Origin: an uncultured Porphyromonadaceae bacterium
GTDB taxonomy: Bacteria > Bacteroidota > Bacteroidia > Bacteroidales > Muribaculaceae
DNA: 36,374 nucleotides
Direction: 5' to 3'
NCBI GenBank assembly: GCA_947643665.1
Contig: CANRWW010000025.1
Coordinates: 1-36,374 of the forward strand
Numbering within the stretch: the stretch's first letter is position 1; every line of letters begins with the position of its first letter. The notes under the pieces are model-generated. The model had not been told where the DNA came from. It saw only the letters and a list, made by a program, of their open reading frames with translations, and searched no databases. A program made the position numbers and the translations under genes. Below, one piece after another: positions 17,227 through 25,367 of the stretch.

Positions 17227-17234
17227 TACCTTTG
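17227..17234 (+). promoter_or_regulatory. Candidate -7 box of the aldose epimerase gene
   Basis: TACCTTTG followed by C matches the common Bacteroidetes -7 form TAnnTTTG. It lies 26 bp before the ATG at 17261, directly after repeat copy A. The epimerase could thus be transcribed on its own as well as by readthrough. No -33 TTTG is visible. Confidence 0.5.
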
Positions 17235-17260
17235 CCGAACAAAACTAACCAAAAATATAC

Positions 17261-18433
17261 ATGAAAACCAATCTGCTCATTGCCGCAGGAGCCTTGATGG
17301 CCCTCTCTGCTTGTACCGGTGGCAAAACCGAAACCAACAATTTGACAGCCTCCGGTCTTGACCCACAGAAATTCGTTGACGAATATCGTGGCGATTCCAC
17401 CGCACTTTACGTGCTCAAAAATGCCAACGGCATGGAAGCATGCATCACAAACTTCGGCGGACGCGTTGTCACCCTTATGGTACCAGACCGCGAAGGGAAA
17501 ATGACTGATGTAGTGCTCGGTTTTGACAGCATCCAGGCATACTACCCCGAAACCAACGGCACCGACTTCGGAGCCACTATCGGACGCTATGCCAACCGTA
17601 TCAACCAGGGACGTTTCGAACTTGACGGCAAAACATACCAGCTCCCACAGAACAACTACGGGCACTGCCTTCACGGAGGCGGCGACATGGGTACCCGCGG
17701 ATGGCAATACCGCGTATTCCAGGCCGACCAGCCCAATGACACCACCCTGGTGCTGACACTCAATTCGCCCGACGGAGACAACGGTTTCCCCGGCAACATG
17801 GTCGCATCTGTCACATATACGCTTAGTGCGGACAACGCCCTGAACATCGCTTACGAGGCCACTACCGACGCTCCCACCATCATCAACATGACCAACCACT
17901 CATACTTCAACCTGTCGGGCGACGGAAGCAAACCTGTGGTTGACGATGTGCTCTGGATCAATGCGTCAAACTACACCCCGGTGGACAGCACATTCATGAC
18001 TTCAGGCGAAATCGCGACAGTAGAAGGCACACCGATGGACTTCCGCACTCCAAAAACCATCGGGAAAGACATCAATGCCGACAACGAACAGATACACAAC
18101 GCAAACGGATTTGACCACAACTGGGTTCTTGACACCAAAGGCGACATGGCAGCATGCGCCGCCACCCTCGAAAACACCACCAACGGCATCCGCATGGAAG
18201 TTTACACCGACGAACCCGGAGTACAGGTATATACCGGCAACTTCCTTGACGGCACCGTTACCGGCAAAGGTGGCATCGCACATCCGCAGCGTTCAGCTAT
18301 CTGCCTTGAGACACAGCACTATCCCGACAGCCCCAACAAACCCGAATGGCCTTCTGTCGTGCTCCGTCCTGGCGAAAAATATACCGGACACTGCACATAC
18401 CGCTTCACTGTCATACCAGAAGCTGCAGAATAA
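17261..18433 (+). CDS. galM: Aldose 1-epimerase (mutarotase) lipoprotein
   Basis: The 390-aa product interconverts alpha and beta anomers of free aldoses such as galactose, glucose or arabinose. It carries a lipoprotein signal ending ALSAC (Cys18), so it acts outside the cytoplasm, as is usual for Bacteroidetes PUL epimerases. Galactose mutarotase motifs are clear: TIGRYANRINQGRF near 108-120, H139 in CLHGGG, H214 in MTNHSYFNLSG (proposed acid), and E351 in CLETQHYPDSPN (proposed base). It follows GH43 and the 669-aa protein on the same strand after a 202-bp gap that holds repeat copy A and a promoter. A strong terminator follows, closing the PUL. It fits processing of sugars released by the locus. 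Confidence 0.95.
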   Translation: MKTNLLIAAGALMALSACTGGKTETNNLTASGLDPQKFVDEYRGDSTALYVLKNANGMEACITNFGGRVVTLMVPDREGKMTDVVLGFDSIQAYYPETNGTDFGATIGRYANRINQGRFELDGKTYQLPQNNYGHCLHGGGDMGTRGWQYRVFQADQPNDTTLVLTLNSPDGDNGFPGNMVASVTYTLSADNALNIAYEATTDAPTIINMTNHSYFNLSGDGSKPVVDDVLWINASNYTPVDSTFMTSGEIATVEGTPMDFRTPKTIGKDINADNEQIHNANGFDHNWVLDTKGDMAACAATLENTTNGIRMEVYTDEPGVQVYTGNFLDGTVTGKGGIAHPQRSAICLETQHYPDSPNKPEWPSVVLRPGEKYTGHCTYRFTVIPEAAE

Positions 18434-18470
18434 GATATACCGACAGGCATATCAAAAACTTATTTTAACA

Positions 18471-18498
18471 AAAAAGCACTCCAAATGGAGTGCTTTTT
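18471..18498 (+). terminator. Intrinsic terminator after the aldose epimerase gene
   Basis: The arms aaaaagcactcca (18471-18483) and 18486-18498 are perfect complements, and the right arm ends in a T-run. This is a classic rho-independent terminator 37 bp after the stop. The A-rich left arm could also serve the other strand. Confidence 0.9.
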
Positions 18499-18561
18499 TG
18501 CGTTTCAGTATGTTATGAATATAATAGGACAACAATGATTAATAAGAAAACTATTTGAATT

Positions 18562-19005
18562 ATGACAAAGAAACTAATCGCGGCACTTGTGCTCACTATC
18601 GCCGGTGCTTCTATGGCATATGCCGATAAATACACCCTCAAACGCGACGCGCTGCCCCAACAGGCACAGGAAATGTTACTTGAATACTTCCCAAAAGCTA
18701 AAGTCGCCATGATAAAGGTTGACAAGCATTTGCTGAAAAAGACCGATTATGATGTAAAGCTCACCAACGGCACGAAACTTGAGTTTAACAATGCAGGCAA
18801 ATGGACATCAGTAGACTGTAAAACACGTGCCGTACCGGAAAACCTCATCCCCAAGGCAATACGCCGCCACGTTGGCAAAAACTACGCAGATGCCAAAATC
18901 GTATCCATTGAAAAGAAAGCCTACGGCTACAAGATAGAGCTGTCAGACGGAATCGAACTAAAATACGACCATATCGGCACATTCAAAGGCGCTGATATTG
19001 ATTAA
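18562..19005 (+). CDS. PepSY-like (DUF2874-type) periplasmic protein
   Basis: The 147-aa product has a signal peptide (cut near MAYA-DK, about residue 21) and two PepSY-like repeats. The first is about 30-85 (LPQQAQEMLLEYFPKAKVAMIKV ... YDVKLTNGTKLEFNNAGKWTSVD) and the second about 90-147 (IPKAIRRHVG ... YKIELSDGIELKYDHIGTFKG). This duplicated form is common in Bacteroidales and is known as a BLIP-like fold. The molecular role is not established; putative peptidase inhibition or envelope binding has been proposed for PepSY domains. It stands alone between the epimerase terminator and repeat copy B. Confidence 0.85.
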   Translation: MTKKLIAALVLTIAGASMAYADKYTLKRDALPQQAQEMLLEYFPKAKVAMIKVDKHLLKKTDYDVKLTNGTKLEFNNAGKWTSVDCKTRAVPENLIPKAIRRHVGKNYADAKIVSIEKKAYGYKIELSDGIELKYDHIGTFKGADID

Positions 19006-19138
19006 AGTTAGAAGTTGAGAAGTTCAGAAGTTGAGAAGTTCAGAATATCAAGAAGTCCAAGAATTGATATTGTTGATATCTCTGATTCCTCTGCTATTCT
19101 CTCCTCTTATCTCTTCTCCCGCTCTTACACCTTGCGTC
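19006..19138 (+). repeat. Bipartite intergenic repeat, copy B
   Basis: It begins immediately after the stop of the PepSY-like gene. The unit gaagttgagaagttca is repeated exactly at 19011-19026 and 19027-19042, itself made of two 8-mers. An 8-bp inverted repeat (19044-19051 with 19064-19071) follows. Then comes a 9-bp-period series at 19062, 19071, 19080 (CTCTGAT) and 19089, and a C/T-rich tail to the end of the convergent rnhA gene. It fills the space between two converging genes. Confidence 0.7.
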
Positions 19139-19795
19139 CTACTTTCTCCCGAAATCGGCAGGTATCTCGCCCCACCGGTCAGTATCCCATCTCAGGATGG
19201 GATTTTCTATCGTATGCGTCTGGATCCAGGTGTCGGCACGCCTGATCAAATCGAAAATGGGTGCATTGCGCGATGTATGCTCCAGCTTTGATCGCTGCCC
19301 CTTGTTGCGTATCCATGAGCGGGCTGTACGCGAATCTGAATATATAGGGGTGACGCGGTCACCCTTCTGATACAGATATGCCAGAGCATGGACAAGCGCG
19401 AGATATTCCGCCACATTATTAGTACCATCCTGAAAAGGCCCGACATGAAACAGGCATTCGCCCGTGGCAATCTTTACCCCACGGTATTCCATCAGACCGG
19501 GGTTTCCGGCACAGGCACCATCCACCGCGATTGCGTCCTTGTTTATCTCCGGAATATCAACAAGTGACACAGAACGCTCACGGGCTACATCCGCATTATG
19601 GCGGGCTATCTCCTCTATGATCGCAGCCGCATCCTGCGGGTCTCCACGAAAAGCTATCGTGGCTGCTGTCTGGTCAGAAAAAGCCTTGTATTTAGCACCC
19701 GGGAAACCATCTACCTGGGCAAGACAGTCATCCCAGTCCTCATAGATGCCAGGTTCACGGCCTGCCCATACCACATAGAATTTTCTTTTTGCCAT
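19139..19795 (-). CDS. rnhA: Ribonuclease H with N-terminal viroplasmin-like domain
   Basis: The 218-aa product removes RNA from RNA-DNA hybrids in the cytoplasm. Residues about 4-48 form the caulimovirus viroplasmin/RNase H1 N-terminal domain (FYVVWAGREPGIYEDWDDC, FPGAKYKAFSD), which binds hybrids. The catalytic domain shows D92 (AVDGACAGNPG), E130 (NNVAEYLAL) and D154 (IYSDSRTA), with the late Asp probably D214 in the family ending WGEIPADFGRK. Length and domain order are normal for Bacteroidetes RNase HI. It is the last gene of a five-gene operon, 10 bp after the alanine dehydrogenase-like gene. Confidence 0.95.
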   Translation of the reverse strand: MAKRKFYVVWAGREPGIYEDWDDCLAQVDGFPGAKYKAFSDQTAATIAFRGDPQDAAAIIEEIARHNADVARERSVSLVDIPEINKDAIAVDGACAGNPGLMEYRGVKIATGECLFHVGPFQDGTNNVAEYLALVHALAYLYQKGDRVTPIYSDSRTARSWIRNKGQRSKLEHTSRNAPIFDLIRRADTWIQTHTIENPILRWDTDRWGEIPADFGRK

Positions 19796-19805
19796 TGCAG
19801 GTTTG

Positions 19806-21062
19806 TCAGCTTAAGGATAATAATATACGTATGTCTGTATGCCGCACTCCCGCCAGACGGGCCACATCTTCGTTGACTGCTTTACCCATAAAAGTAAGTG
19901 TGGCTTCCTGAAGGCCGGGGGTAAGTGGCAACATGGCTCCGGTTTCCTCGCAGTCGGAAATATGATTGAGAAGCGTGATGAACGTATCGCTCAAAGCCAT
20001 GGCGGTAGTGCGTGGAACGGCACTACCTGAATTGACCAGGCATGCACGCCGGCGATACGACCCGGTACAGTCGGCGGGATCTTCACGACACGCATCGTTG
20101 AACAACGCAAACGAAGTCCTTTTTCCTGCCTCATCCTCACCAAATTCGCCAAGGTCAACAAGCCTCATGCCCTGAAACGCCGAACCAGGATTGCATGACA
20201 GGTCAAAAACCAGCACTTTCCGTTTCAGTATGCAATCCATGTTTCCCTCCAGGGGGAGCGCCCCGCCTTTACCAGTGATTATAATCACATCTGCACTGCG
20301 CAACGCATTTTCAAGAGCATGGGGATGCACGGAAGAACCGATAACTCCACCTCCCAGCTGCCGTAAAGCCGTGCGCAGACGGTACACATCGTCATCAAAC
20401 ATACGCACCACCGCTCCCAGGCCGAGTGCCGAACGGGCTGCGGCACAGGCCGCCAGACACGAACCTATGATAGTCACCTCACACGGGATAACTCCGGCTA
20501 TACCTCCAAGCAATATCCCCTTGCCGTTTACCGGATCGGCAAGCATGGCAGCTGCAAGCGTCATGGCACTACGTCCGTCAAGTTCCGATATTATATCGCC
20601 GAACGGCTTGTTTCCTGCGTTGTCACGGATTAGGTCTATGGCTATATTTATGACCCTGCGGTGCAACAGTTCCGTGATTACTTCCCGCGCATTGCCACGC
20701 GAAAGATTCGCCAGACTGAGCAGAAGCGCACCCCGCCGCAACTGTTTTATGTCTGTCACCGGCAATGGCGCAAGGTGTATCACTATATCTGCCTGGAGCG
20801 TCTCATGTCGCGAGGCGCGATGTCCCCCTGCTTTTATATAGGCATTGTCAGTATAGTGTATCGATACTGCGGCGCCCTCCTCTATGAGAACCCTGAAACC
20901 ATTGCGGGTAAGCGCGGCAACAGCCTCCGGGGTAAGGGGGAAACGTTTCTCAGCCCTGTTCACACACTTTGGCAATCCTATGGTGGCACGCCGGCGCTGC
21001 ACGGCAGTCTCTACCGGCGCTTCCATTGGCGTTTTCCCGTAATCGGTCTCTATTGTCATCAT
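19806..21062 (-). CDS. Alanine dehydrogenase-like protein with altered catalytic and nucleotide-binding motifs
   Basis: The 418-aa product aligns along its length with Bacteroidetes alanine dehydrogenase/PNT proteins: AEKRFPLTPEAVAAL near 38-52, NGKGILLGGIAGVIP, ALGLGAVVRMFDDD and SADVIII. Key positions differ. The NAD-binding glycine loop, GxGxxG in the family, reads IIGSCLAACAA. The Lys expected in the KVAP-type motif reads IVIHLAP. The catalytic Asp region, usually DxGG, reads SCNPGS. The protein may therefore be inactive on alanine or have a new ligand; this is inference from motif memory. It is in an operon 3 bp after aroK and 10 bp before rnhA. The N-terminal 25 residues look extended, and a later start is possible. 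Confidence 0.8.
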   Translation of the reverse strand: MMTIETDYGKTPMEAPVETAVQRRRATIGLPKCVNRAEKRFPLTPEAVAALTRNGFRVLIEEGAAVSIHYTDNAYIKAGGHRASRHETLQADIVIHLAPLPVTDIKQLRRGALLLSLANLSRGNAREVITELLHRRVINIAIDLIRDNAGNKPFGDIISELDGRSAMTLAAAMLADPVNGKGILLGGIAGVIPCEVTIIGSCLAACAAARSALGLGAVVRMFDDDVYRLRTALRQLGGGVIGSSVHPHALENALRSADVIIITGKGGALPLEGNMDCILKRKVLVFDLSCNPGSAFQGMRLVDLGEFGEDEAGKRTSFALFNDACREDPADCTGSYRRRACLVNSGSAVPRTTAMALSDTFITLLNHISDCEETGAMLPLTPGLQEATLTFMGKAVNEDVARLAGVRHTDIRILLSLS

Positions 21063-21065
21063 ATG

Positions 21066-21647
21066 TCAACGATTAAAGTTTTCAAACATGCCACTGCGGT
21101 TGATCATCCTGCAAAACTCCTCCACCGTATCTGCAATTTCACCGGGAGATTCAAGTCTGTCTGAATCAAGACGCATTTGTGCCATACCGTACCATCGCTT
21201 ACGTTCTCGCAACTTCGCAGAAATAAAAGCAGCCAGCTCATCGGGGGTAAATCCTGCAAGAAGCGGACGCTGTTCCTGTCCCTCAAGCAGACGACGCAGC
21301 AGCACACTCTCAGAAGCATCAAGAAACACAGTCACCCCATGGGCATTCATCCAGTCCATATTGCCGCTATGGCAGGGAGTGCCCCCTCCGCACCCTATGA
21401 TTATATCATCCGAAACTCCCAGTTCGCGGATAATCTCAGCCTCCAGGCGGCGGAATTCGCGTTCTCCCCTTTCCTGAAAAAACTGCCGCACGCTCATCCC
21501 CACCCTTTGCTCTATGCAATCATCAAGGTCAATATACCGGCAACCAATAGGAAGAAAAGACGAGACATCCCCGGCGACGCGGCCAAGCGCTTCACCGAGG
21601 GTGGTCTTTCCCGAGCCCATAAAGCCGATAAGGAATATCGGTTTCAA
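21066..21647 (-). CDS. aroK: Shikimate kinase
   Basis: The 193-aa product phosphorylates shikimate to shikimate 3-phosphate, a step in aromatic amino-acid synthesis. Visible motifs are Walker A at about 8-16 (GFMGSGKTT), the shikimate-binding YIDLDD, the Arg motif RGEREFRRLE, the glycine motif GCGGGTP, and the lid Arg in QRPLL. Length is a little above the usual 170-175 because of an insertion between Walker A and DLDD (GRVAGDVSSFLPIG). It lies 7 bp after mscL and 3 bp before the alanine dehydrogenase-like gene. Confidence 0.95.
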   Translation of the reverse strand: MKPIFLIGFMGSGKTTLGEALGRVAGDVSSFLPIGCRYIDLDDCIEQRVGMSVRQFFQERGEREFRRLEAEIIRELGVSDDIIIGCGGGTPCHSGNMDWMNAHGVTVFLDASESVLLRRLLEGQEQRPLLAGFTPDELAAFISAKLRERKRWYGMAQMRLDSDRLESPGEIADTVEEFCRMINRSGMFENFNR

Positions 21648-21654
21648 GGCCTGA

Positions 21655-22107
21655 CTATTGTTTTTTTTCCTGGTTTTCTTTCAGAAGGTCACGGATCTCG
21701 GTAAGAAGTTGCTCCTCCTTGGTTGGTTCGGCCGGAGCAGCCGCGGCCACCTCCTCAGCCTGTTGCTTTTCCATATGCTTGCGCACATTGTTTATGAATT
21801 TGATCATCACGAATATGCAGAACGCCACAATAAGGAAATCAACTACAGTCTGCACCCATGCGCCCCAGTTCATGGTAACTTCCGGTTTGATCACCTCCTG
21901 ACCGTCCATCACGGCTTTTTGAATTACCCATTTGTAATCGGTAAAATTCATTCCGCCTGTGACTACACCTATCAACGGCATTATAATGTCGTTTACAAGT
22001 GAAGTCACTATTTTTCCGAAAGCCGCACCGATAATAATACCGACCGCCATATCGACCACATTGCCTTTCATGGCAAATTCCTTGAATTCACTGACGAATT
22101 TTTTCAT
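21655..22107 (-). CDS. mscL: Large-conductance mechanosensitive channel MscL
   Basis: The 150-aa inner-membrane protein opens under membrane tension to release solutes during hypo-osmotic shock. The N-terminal amphipathic helix ([20 protein letters not shown]) leads into TM1, the pore helix ([19 protein letters not shown]). A periplasmic loop (about 45-80), TM2 ([19 protein letters not shown]) and a C-terminal charged helix ([15 protein letters not shown]) follow. The pore glycines and length fit the family. It lies 29 bp after the DUF4190 gene in the same operon. Confidence 0.97.
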   Translation of the reverse strand: MKKFVSEFKEFAMKGNVVDMAVGIIIGAAFGKIVTSLVNDIIMPLIGVVTGGMNFTDYKWVIQKAVMDGQEVIKPEVTMNWGAWVQTVVDFLIVAFCIFVMIKFINNVRKHMEKQQAEEVAAAAPAEPTKEEQLLTEIRDLLKENQEKKQ

Positions 22108-22136
22108 ATCTCACAACATCTAGTCTATTACGTAAT

Positions 22137-22607
22137 TCATATAAACTCTATCAACTCATCGGCATGGAACGTCGCACCCACAAAAAACAGCACGGCCAGA
22201 ATTATAAATATCCCGACAAGTGATATTATAAGACCGGCAATCGCCAGCCCGCGTGGCTGACGGTTCAACCCGATGATGGAAAATATCAGGCCCAGCAGCC
22301 AGATTGGACCGCTCAAATAAGGCACAGTACACCCGAAAAACGCTACAAGCGACAGTACGAAGCCTGCCACCCCCATCCCATTTGTTTGCTGAGGGGGGGC
22401 CATGTATGGTTCCTGCCATTGTCTTCCCTGTCGCATGTCCACATGGCCAGGCCTAAAAGGCTGTCCCTGATACTGGGGTTGCCGGAAATTAGGATCATGG
22501 CAACCAGATCCGTAGGGATGTCCTGGACCATACTGATTCTGAGATCCTTGTATCGGAGGCGGTGGAGGATACGGAGGTTTGGGATTGTTGTAGTTTTTCG
22601 GTTCCAT
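22137..22607 (-). CDS. DUF4190 domain membrane protein with Pro/Gln/Gly-rich N-terminus
   Basis: The 156-aa product has a low-complexity N-terminus (about 1-70) rich in Pro, Gln, Gly and Tyr, with PPYPPPPPIQGSQ. Two hydrophobic segments follow (about 79-112 and 122-148, GLAIAGLIISLVGIFIILAV), matching DUF4190, a family usually found behind disordered proline-rich heads. The function is unknown. It opens the operon that continues with mscL, aroK, the alanine dehydrogenase-like gene and rnhA. Confidence 0.82.
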   Translation of the reverse strand: MEPKNYNNPKPPYPPPPPIQGSQNQYGPGHPYGSGCHDPNFRQPQYQGQPFRPGHVDMRQGRQWQEPYMAPPQQTNGMGVAGFVLSLVAFFGCTVPYLSGPIWLLGLIFSIIGLNRQPRGLAIAGLIISLVGIFIILAVLFFVGATFHADELIEFI

Positions 22608-22652
22608 AATCTATCTGTTTCAAACGCGTCGTTTTTTGACACGCACTCCTTG

Positions 22653-22660
22653 CAAAGATA
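22653..22660 (-). promoter_or_regulatory. Candidate promoter of the DUF4190-mscL-aroK-rnhA operon
   Basis: On the minus strand TATCTTTG followed by CA is the most typical form of the Bacteroidetes -7 box. It lies 45 bp before the ATG at 22607. No TTTG is found 19-21 bp upstream. Confidence 0.55.
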
Positions 22661-22744
22661 CAAATAAACCTCCTAAAATGTTGTTTCAAGACTGAAAAAA
22701 CGATTTTTTTGCCCGGAATCGGGTAAATTTCAAATTATTGTTAT

Positions 22745-22752
22745 TATATTTG
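22745..22752 (+). promoter_or_regulatory. Candidate -7 box of the DUF349 gene
   Basis: TATATTTG matches TAnnTTTG on the plus strand and is divergent from the operon promoter 85 bp away. The leader to the ATG at 22845 would be about 85 nt and would contain two hairpins. Confidence 0.45.
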
Positions 22753-22774
22753 GCGGAAAATTTCAGAATGGCCT

Positions 22775-22817
22775 CCGGCAGGGTGGTTTAAAATCGCTCT
22801 GCCGGGGCATGTGCCCC
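22775..22817 (+). promoter_or_regulatory. Two consecutive leader hairpins before the DUF349 gene
   Basis: The first pairs ccggcag (22775-22781) with 22799-22805. The second is the palindrome ggggca-tg-tgcccc (22804-22817), which shares two bases with the first, so they are partly exclusive. They end 27 bp before the start codon and could affect translation or message stability. Confidence 0.45.
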
Positions 22818-22844
22818 TAATTCCCTAACCATTCAATTATCTTT

Positions 22845-24725
22845 ATGGAAACGCGTGAAACGGCTGCCGCACCTGAAAAACTGTCGGAAAGCCAAGACCT
22901 TAACACTGTTACCGCTACAGAGGAAACTGCAGGCACCTCAGAAGCGATGAAAGACAATGCAGCCGCAGCAGACGAGGCGGCATCGGAAAGCGATGCTCCA
23001 GAAACTGCCGCTACTGTACGTGTGCCTGAAGCCACCTCAAAGGAGGAAGTGCTGGAGATACTCACACGTCTTGCAGCTGAAGAGACTGCAGAAATAACCC
23101 GTGAGGAGATAGTACGCCTCAAACAGCAATTTTACGCGTTCAGAAAAGCAGAACTCGAAGCGGAACTGGCAGACTTCATTTCACAAGGAAATGACGAATC
23201 GGCCTTCATGCCCGCTACAGACGAAACGGAAGAGCGCTTCAAAGAACTGATGAATGCCGTCAAAGACCGCAAGGCTGCCATTGCAGCAGCTCTTGAAGAG
23301 GAGCGCCGCCATAACTATGAACTCAAACAAGCCCTCATTGACGAGCTCCTGTCACTCGCTACAGACACCGACAATGTGAACCGCACATATCCCCGTGTCA
23401 AAGAGATCCAGGCCGAATTCAAACTCATCGGTGAAGTGCCGGCCACAGAGGCCACAGACCAGTGGAAATCATACCAGGGTGCAGTGGAACAATTCTACGA
23501 CCAGCTCAAGGTAAACAAAGACCTGAGGGATTACGACTTCCGCAAGAATCTAGAAATCAAGACACTCCTTTGCGAAGAAGCCGAGAAACTTGATGCGGAG
23601 GAAGATATAATACTCGCGTTCAAACGCCTGCAGAACCTGCACGACGAATGGCGCCAGGCAGGTCCGGTGGCAAAAGAGGTCCGCGAGAGCATCTGGATCC
23701 GCTTCAAGGACGCATCTGCCGTAATAAACAAGAAATACCAGACATTCTTTGAAGAACGTAAAGCACGCGAGGCAGCAAACGAAACAGCAAAAACTGCCCT
23801 TTGCGAAAAAGTGGAGGCCCTTGACTTCTCTACCCTGAAAAATTTCAACGCATGGGAAGAGATGACCAAAACCATCCTAGCCGCACAGGAAGAATGGAAA
23901 ACAATCGGTTTCGCGTCTCGTAAACAGAACAACGCCCTGTTCGCCCGTTTCCGCGCAGTATGCGATAAGTTCTTTACCGAAAAAGCGGAATATTACCGCA
24001 CGGTAAAAGACGAGCTCGCTGCCAATCTCGCCAAAAAGATTGCCCTTTGCGAAAAAGCGGAAGCACTCAAAGACTCAACCGACTGGCGAAAGACAGCAGA
24101 TACGCTTGTAGCGCTCCAAAAAGAATGGAAAACCGTTGGGACTGTTGCCAAAAAGCACTCCGACGCCGTATGGAAACGCTTCCAGACCGCTTGCGACAGC
24201 TTCTTTGAACGCCGCAAGAAAAACCTCAACGAAAACCGCTCGGAAGAACAAGCCAACCTACAGGCAAAGCGCGACATAATAGCAGAGCTGAAAGCGATCC
24301 CCGCCGACACCCCCCGTGCCGAAGCCATGCCAAAAGTAAAAGAGCTTCAGGCAAAATGGCAGGAGATAGGCCACGTGCCATTCCGCGAAAAAGACAAGCT
24401 GTATGACGAATACCGCGCAGTATGCGATGTGTTCTATTCCCGCGGACGTGAAGGACGCGGATCCATGAGCCGCTTCGAGGACGTAATCAAAGAGATGGGT
24501 TCCGACGAAAACAAGCTCTATCGTGAACGCGAGCGCGTGTTACGTTCATACGAGATCAAGCGCAACGAGTTGAAGACCTACGAAAACAACCTCGGCTTCC
24601 TCACCTCCAAGAGCAAATCGGGTGATTCAATGGTGCGCGAGATGGAACGCCGCATCCAGCACATAAAGGATGACCTGGCAGCCATTGAGGAAAAGATCAA
24701 ACTCATTGACGCCAAACTCAAGTAA
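22845..24725 (+). CDS. DUF349 repeat coiled-coil protein
   Basis: The 626-aa cytoplasmic, highly charged protein has an acidic Ala/Glu/Thr-rich N-terminus (about 1-75), then five DUF349 repeats of about 70 residues. Each centres on a W/L-x-x-x-G core followed by a phenylalanine motif: KLIGEVPATEATDQW, EWRQAGPVAKEVRES, EWKTIGFASRKQNNA, EWKTVGTVAKKHSDA and KWQEIGHVPFREKDK, each ending near F-F or V-F-Y. A terminal coiled coil follows (YENNLGFLTSKSKSG and onward). DUF349 proteins are widespread in Bacteroidetes and their function is not settled. It is a single-gene unit between a promoter and a strong hairpin terminator. Confidence 0.93.
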   Translation: METRETAAAPEKLSESQDLNTVTATEETAGTSEAMKDNAAAADEAASESDAPETAATVRVPEATSKEEVLEILTRLAAEETAEITREEIVRLKQQFYAFRKAELEAELADFISQGNDESAFMPATDETEERFKELMNAVKDRKAAIAAALEEERRHNYELKQALIDELLSLATDTDNVNRTYPRVKEIQAEFKLIGEVPATEATDQWKSYQGAVEQFYDQLKVNKDLRDYDFRKNLEIKTLLCEEAEKLDAEEDIILAFKRLQNLHDEWRQAGPVAKEVRESIWIRFKDASAVINKKYQTFFEERKAREAANETAKTALCEKVEALDFSTLKNFNAWEEMTKTILAAQEEWKTIGFASRKQNNALFARFRAVCDKFFTEKAEYYRTVKDELAANLAKKIALCEKAEALKDSTDWRKTADTLVALQKEWKTVGTVAKKHSDAVWKRFQTACDSFFERRKKNLNENRSEEQANLQAKRDIIAELKAIPADTPRAEAMPKVKELQAKWQEIGHVPFREKDKLYDEYRAVCDVFYSRGREGRGSMSRFEDVIKEMGSDENKLYRERERVLRSYEIKRNELKTYENNLGFLTSKSKSGDSMVREMERRIQHIKDDLAAIEEKIKLIDAKLK

Positions 24726-24757
24726 GCCACACAATCCAGCTACCCCATAACCGATTG

Positions 24758-24791
24758 CGGCGTGTCAAAATTCATAAATTTTGACACGCCG
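24758..24791. terminator. Bidirectional terminator hairpin between convergent genes
   Basis: The arms 24758-24772 (cggcgtgtcaaaatt) and 24777-24791 are perfect 15-bp complements with a 4-nt loop (CATA). It sits 33 bp after the DUF349 stop and 60 bp after the stop of the convergent gene at 24851. The run of T on each arm suits both strands. Confidence 0.85.
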
Positions 24792-24850
24792 ACTTGTTTC
24801 TGTCCGGATAGAGAGGGTGCTGTCATATTAAAATCTTCCGGAAAGCGCCG

Positions 24851-25261
24851 TCATACCGTTGTACTGATCAGCCACGCCCCCAACCCGATTATCGCCATGC
24901 AAAAAGCGACGCTTACATATGCCCCTTGCTTGTCGTTCTCCCTGAAACCGGCTATGGCGGCTCTCAGGTTCTTATAAATCATGATGCAGCATACCAACGA
25001 AATGAACAGGATATTGAGCACCCTCAATACACCGGCGATATTCGAACTGTCATAATCCGAAGTAAGCGCCCACACTACCACCCCGATACATGCCGCATAG
25101 ACAAGCCATCTGCCTAGGCTTCGACCCCTCGAATTGTATTTCTTTTGAGCCACACCGTCCTCCTTTCGCGACATGGCATCACGCAACAATGCATATATCA
25201 CCCCGACAATGCCTAAAGACACCACAGCAAGGACAAACAAATCACATATTGGCATACTCAT
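24851..25261 (-). CDS. Small four-helix inner-membrane protein, function unknown
   Basis: The 136-aa product is predicted to have four membrane segments: about 7-27 (LFVLAVVSLGIVGVIYALL), 51-67 (WLVYAACIGVVVWALT), 77-98 (GVLRVLNILFISLVCCIMIY) and 114-134 (AYVSVAFCMAIIGLGAWLI). A basic cytoplasmic loop (MSRKEDGVAQKKYNSRGRS) separates the first two. I recognise no family. A near-consensus promoter precedes it, which supports a real gene. Confidence 0.7.
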   Translation of the reverse strand: MSMPICDLFVLAVVSLGIVGVIYALLRDAMSRKEDGVAQKKYNSRGRSLGRWLVYAACIGVVVWALTSDYDSSNIAGVLRVLNILFISLVCCIMIYKNLRAAIAGFRENDKQGAYVSVAFCMAIIGLGAWLISTTV

Positions 25262-25292
25262 ATCATATACAAACCTACAATTATAACCACCA

Positions 25293-25324
25293 CAAAGCTA
25301 CAATAACAAATCAAACCCACCAAA
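25293..25324 (-). promoter_or_regulatory. Near-perfect Bacteroidetes promoter of the small membrane protein gene
   Basis: On the minus strand TTTG (25324-25321), a 20-nt spacer and TAGCTTTG (25300-25293) match the consensus at every fixed position. It lies about 30 bp before the ATG at 25261. A second -7-like box (TAGGTTTG) occurs at 25277-25270, too close to the ATG to be the main one. Confidence 0.65.
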
Positions 25325-25367
25325 TATATAAGAAAAACAAAAATCAACTTTTTGACCAAGAGATAAG

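Noticed and set aside
17116-17361. 81-aa frame starting with MALIPLISLMTLIP
   Set aside because: The pattern comes from the 9-bp DNA repeat read in frame; it overlaps the epimerase start and has no support as a protein.
17207-17899. 230-aa open frame on the minus strand over the epimerase gene
   Set aside because: It is antisense to conserved mutarotase motifs and has low-complexity Val/Gly composition.
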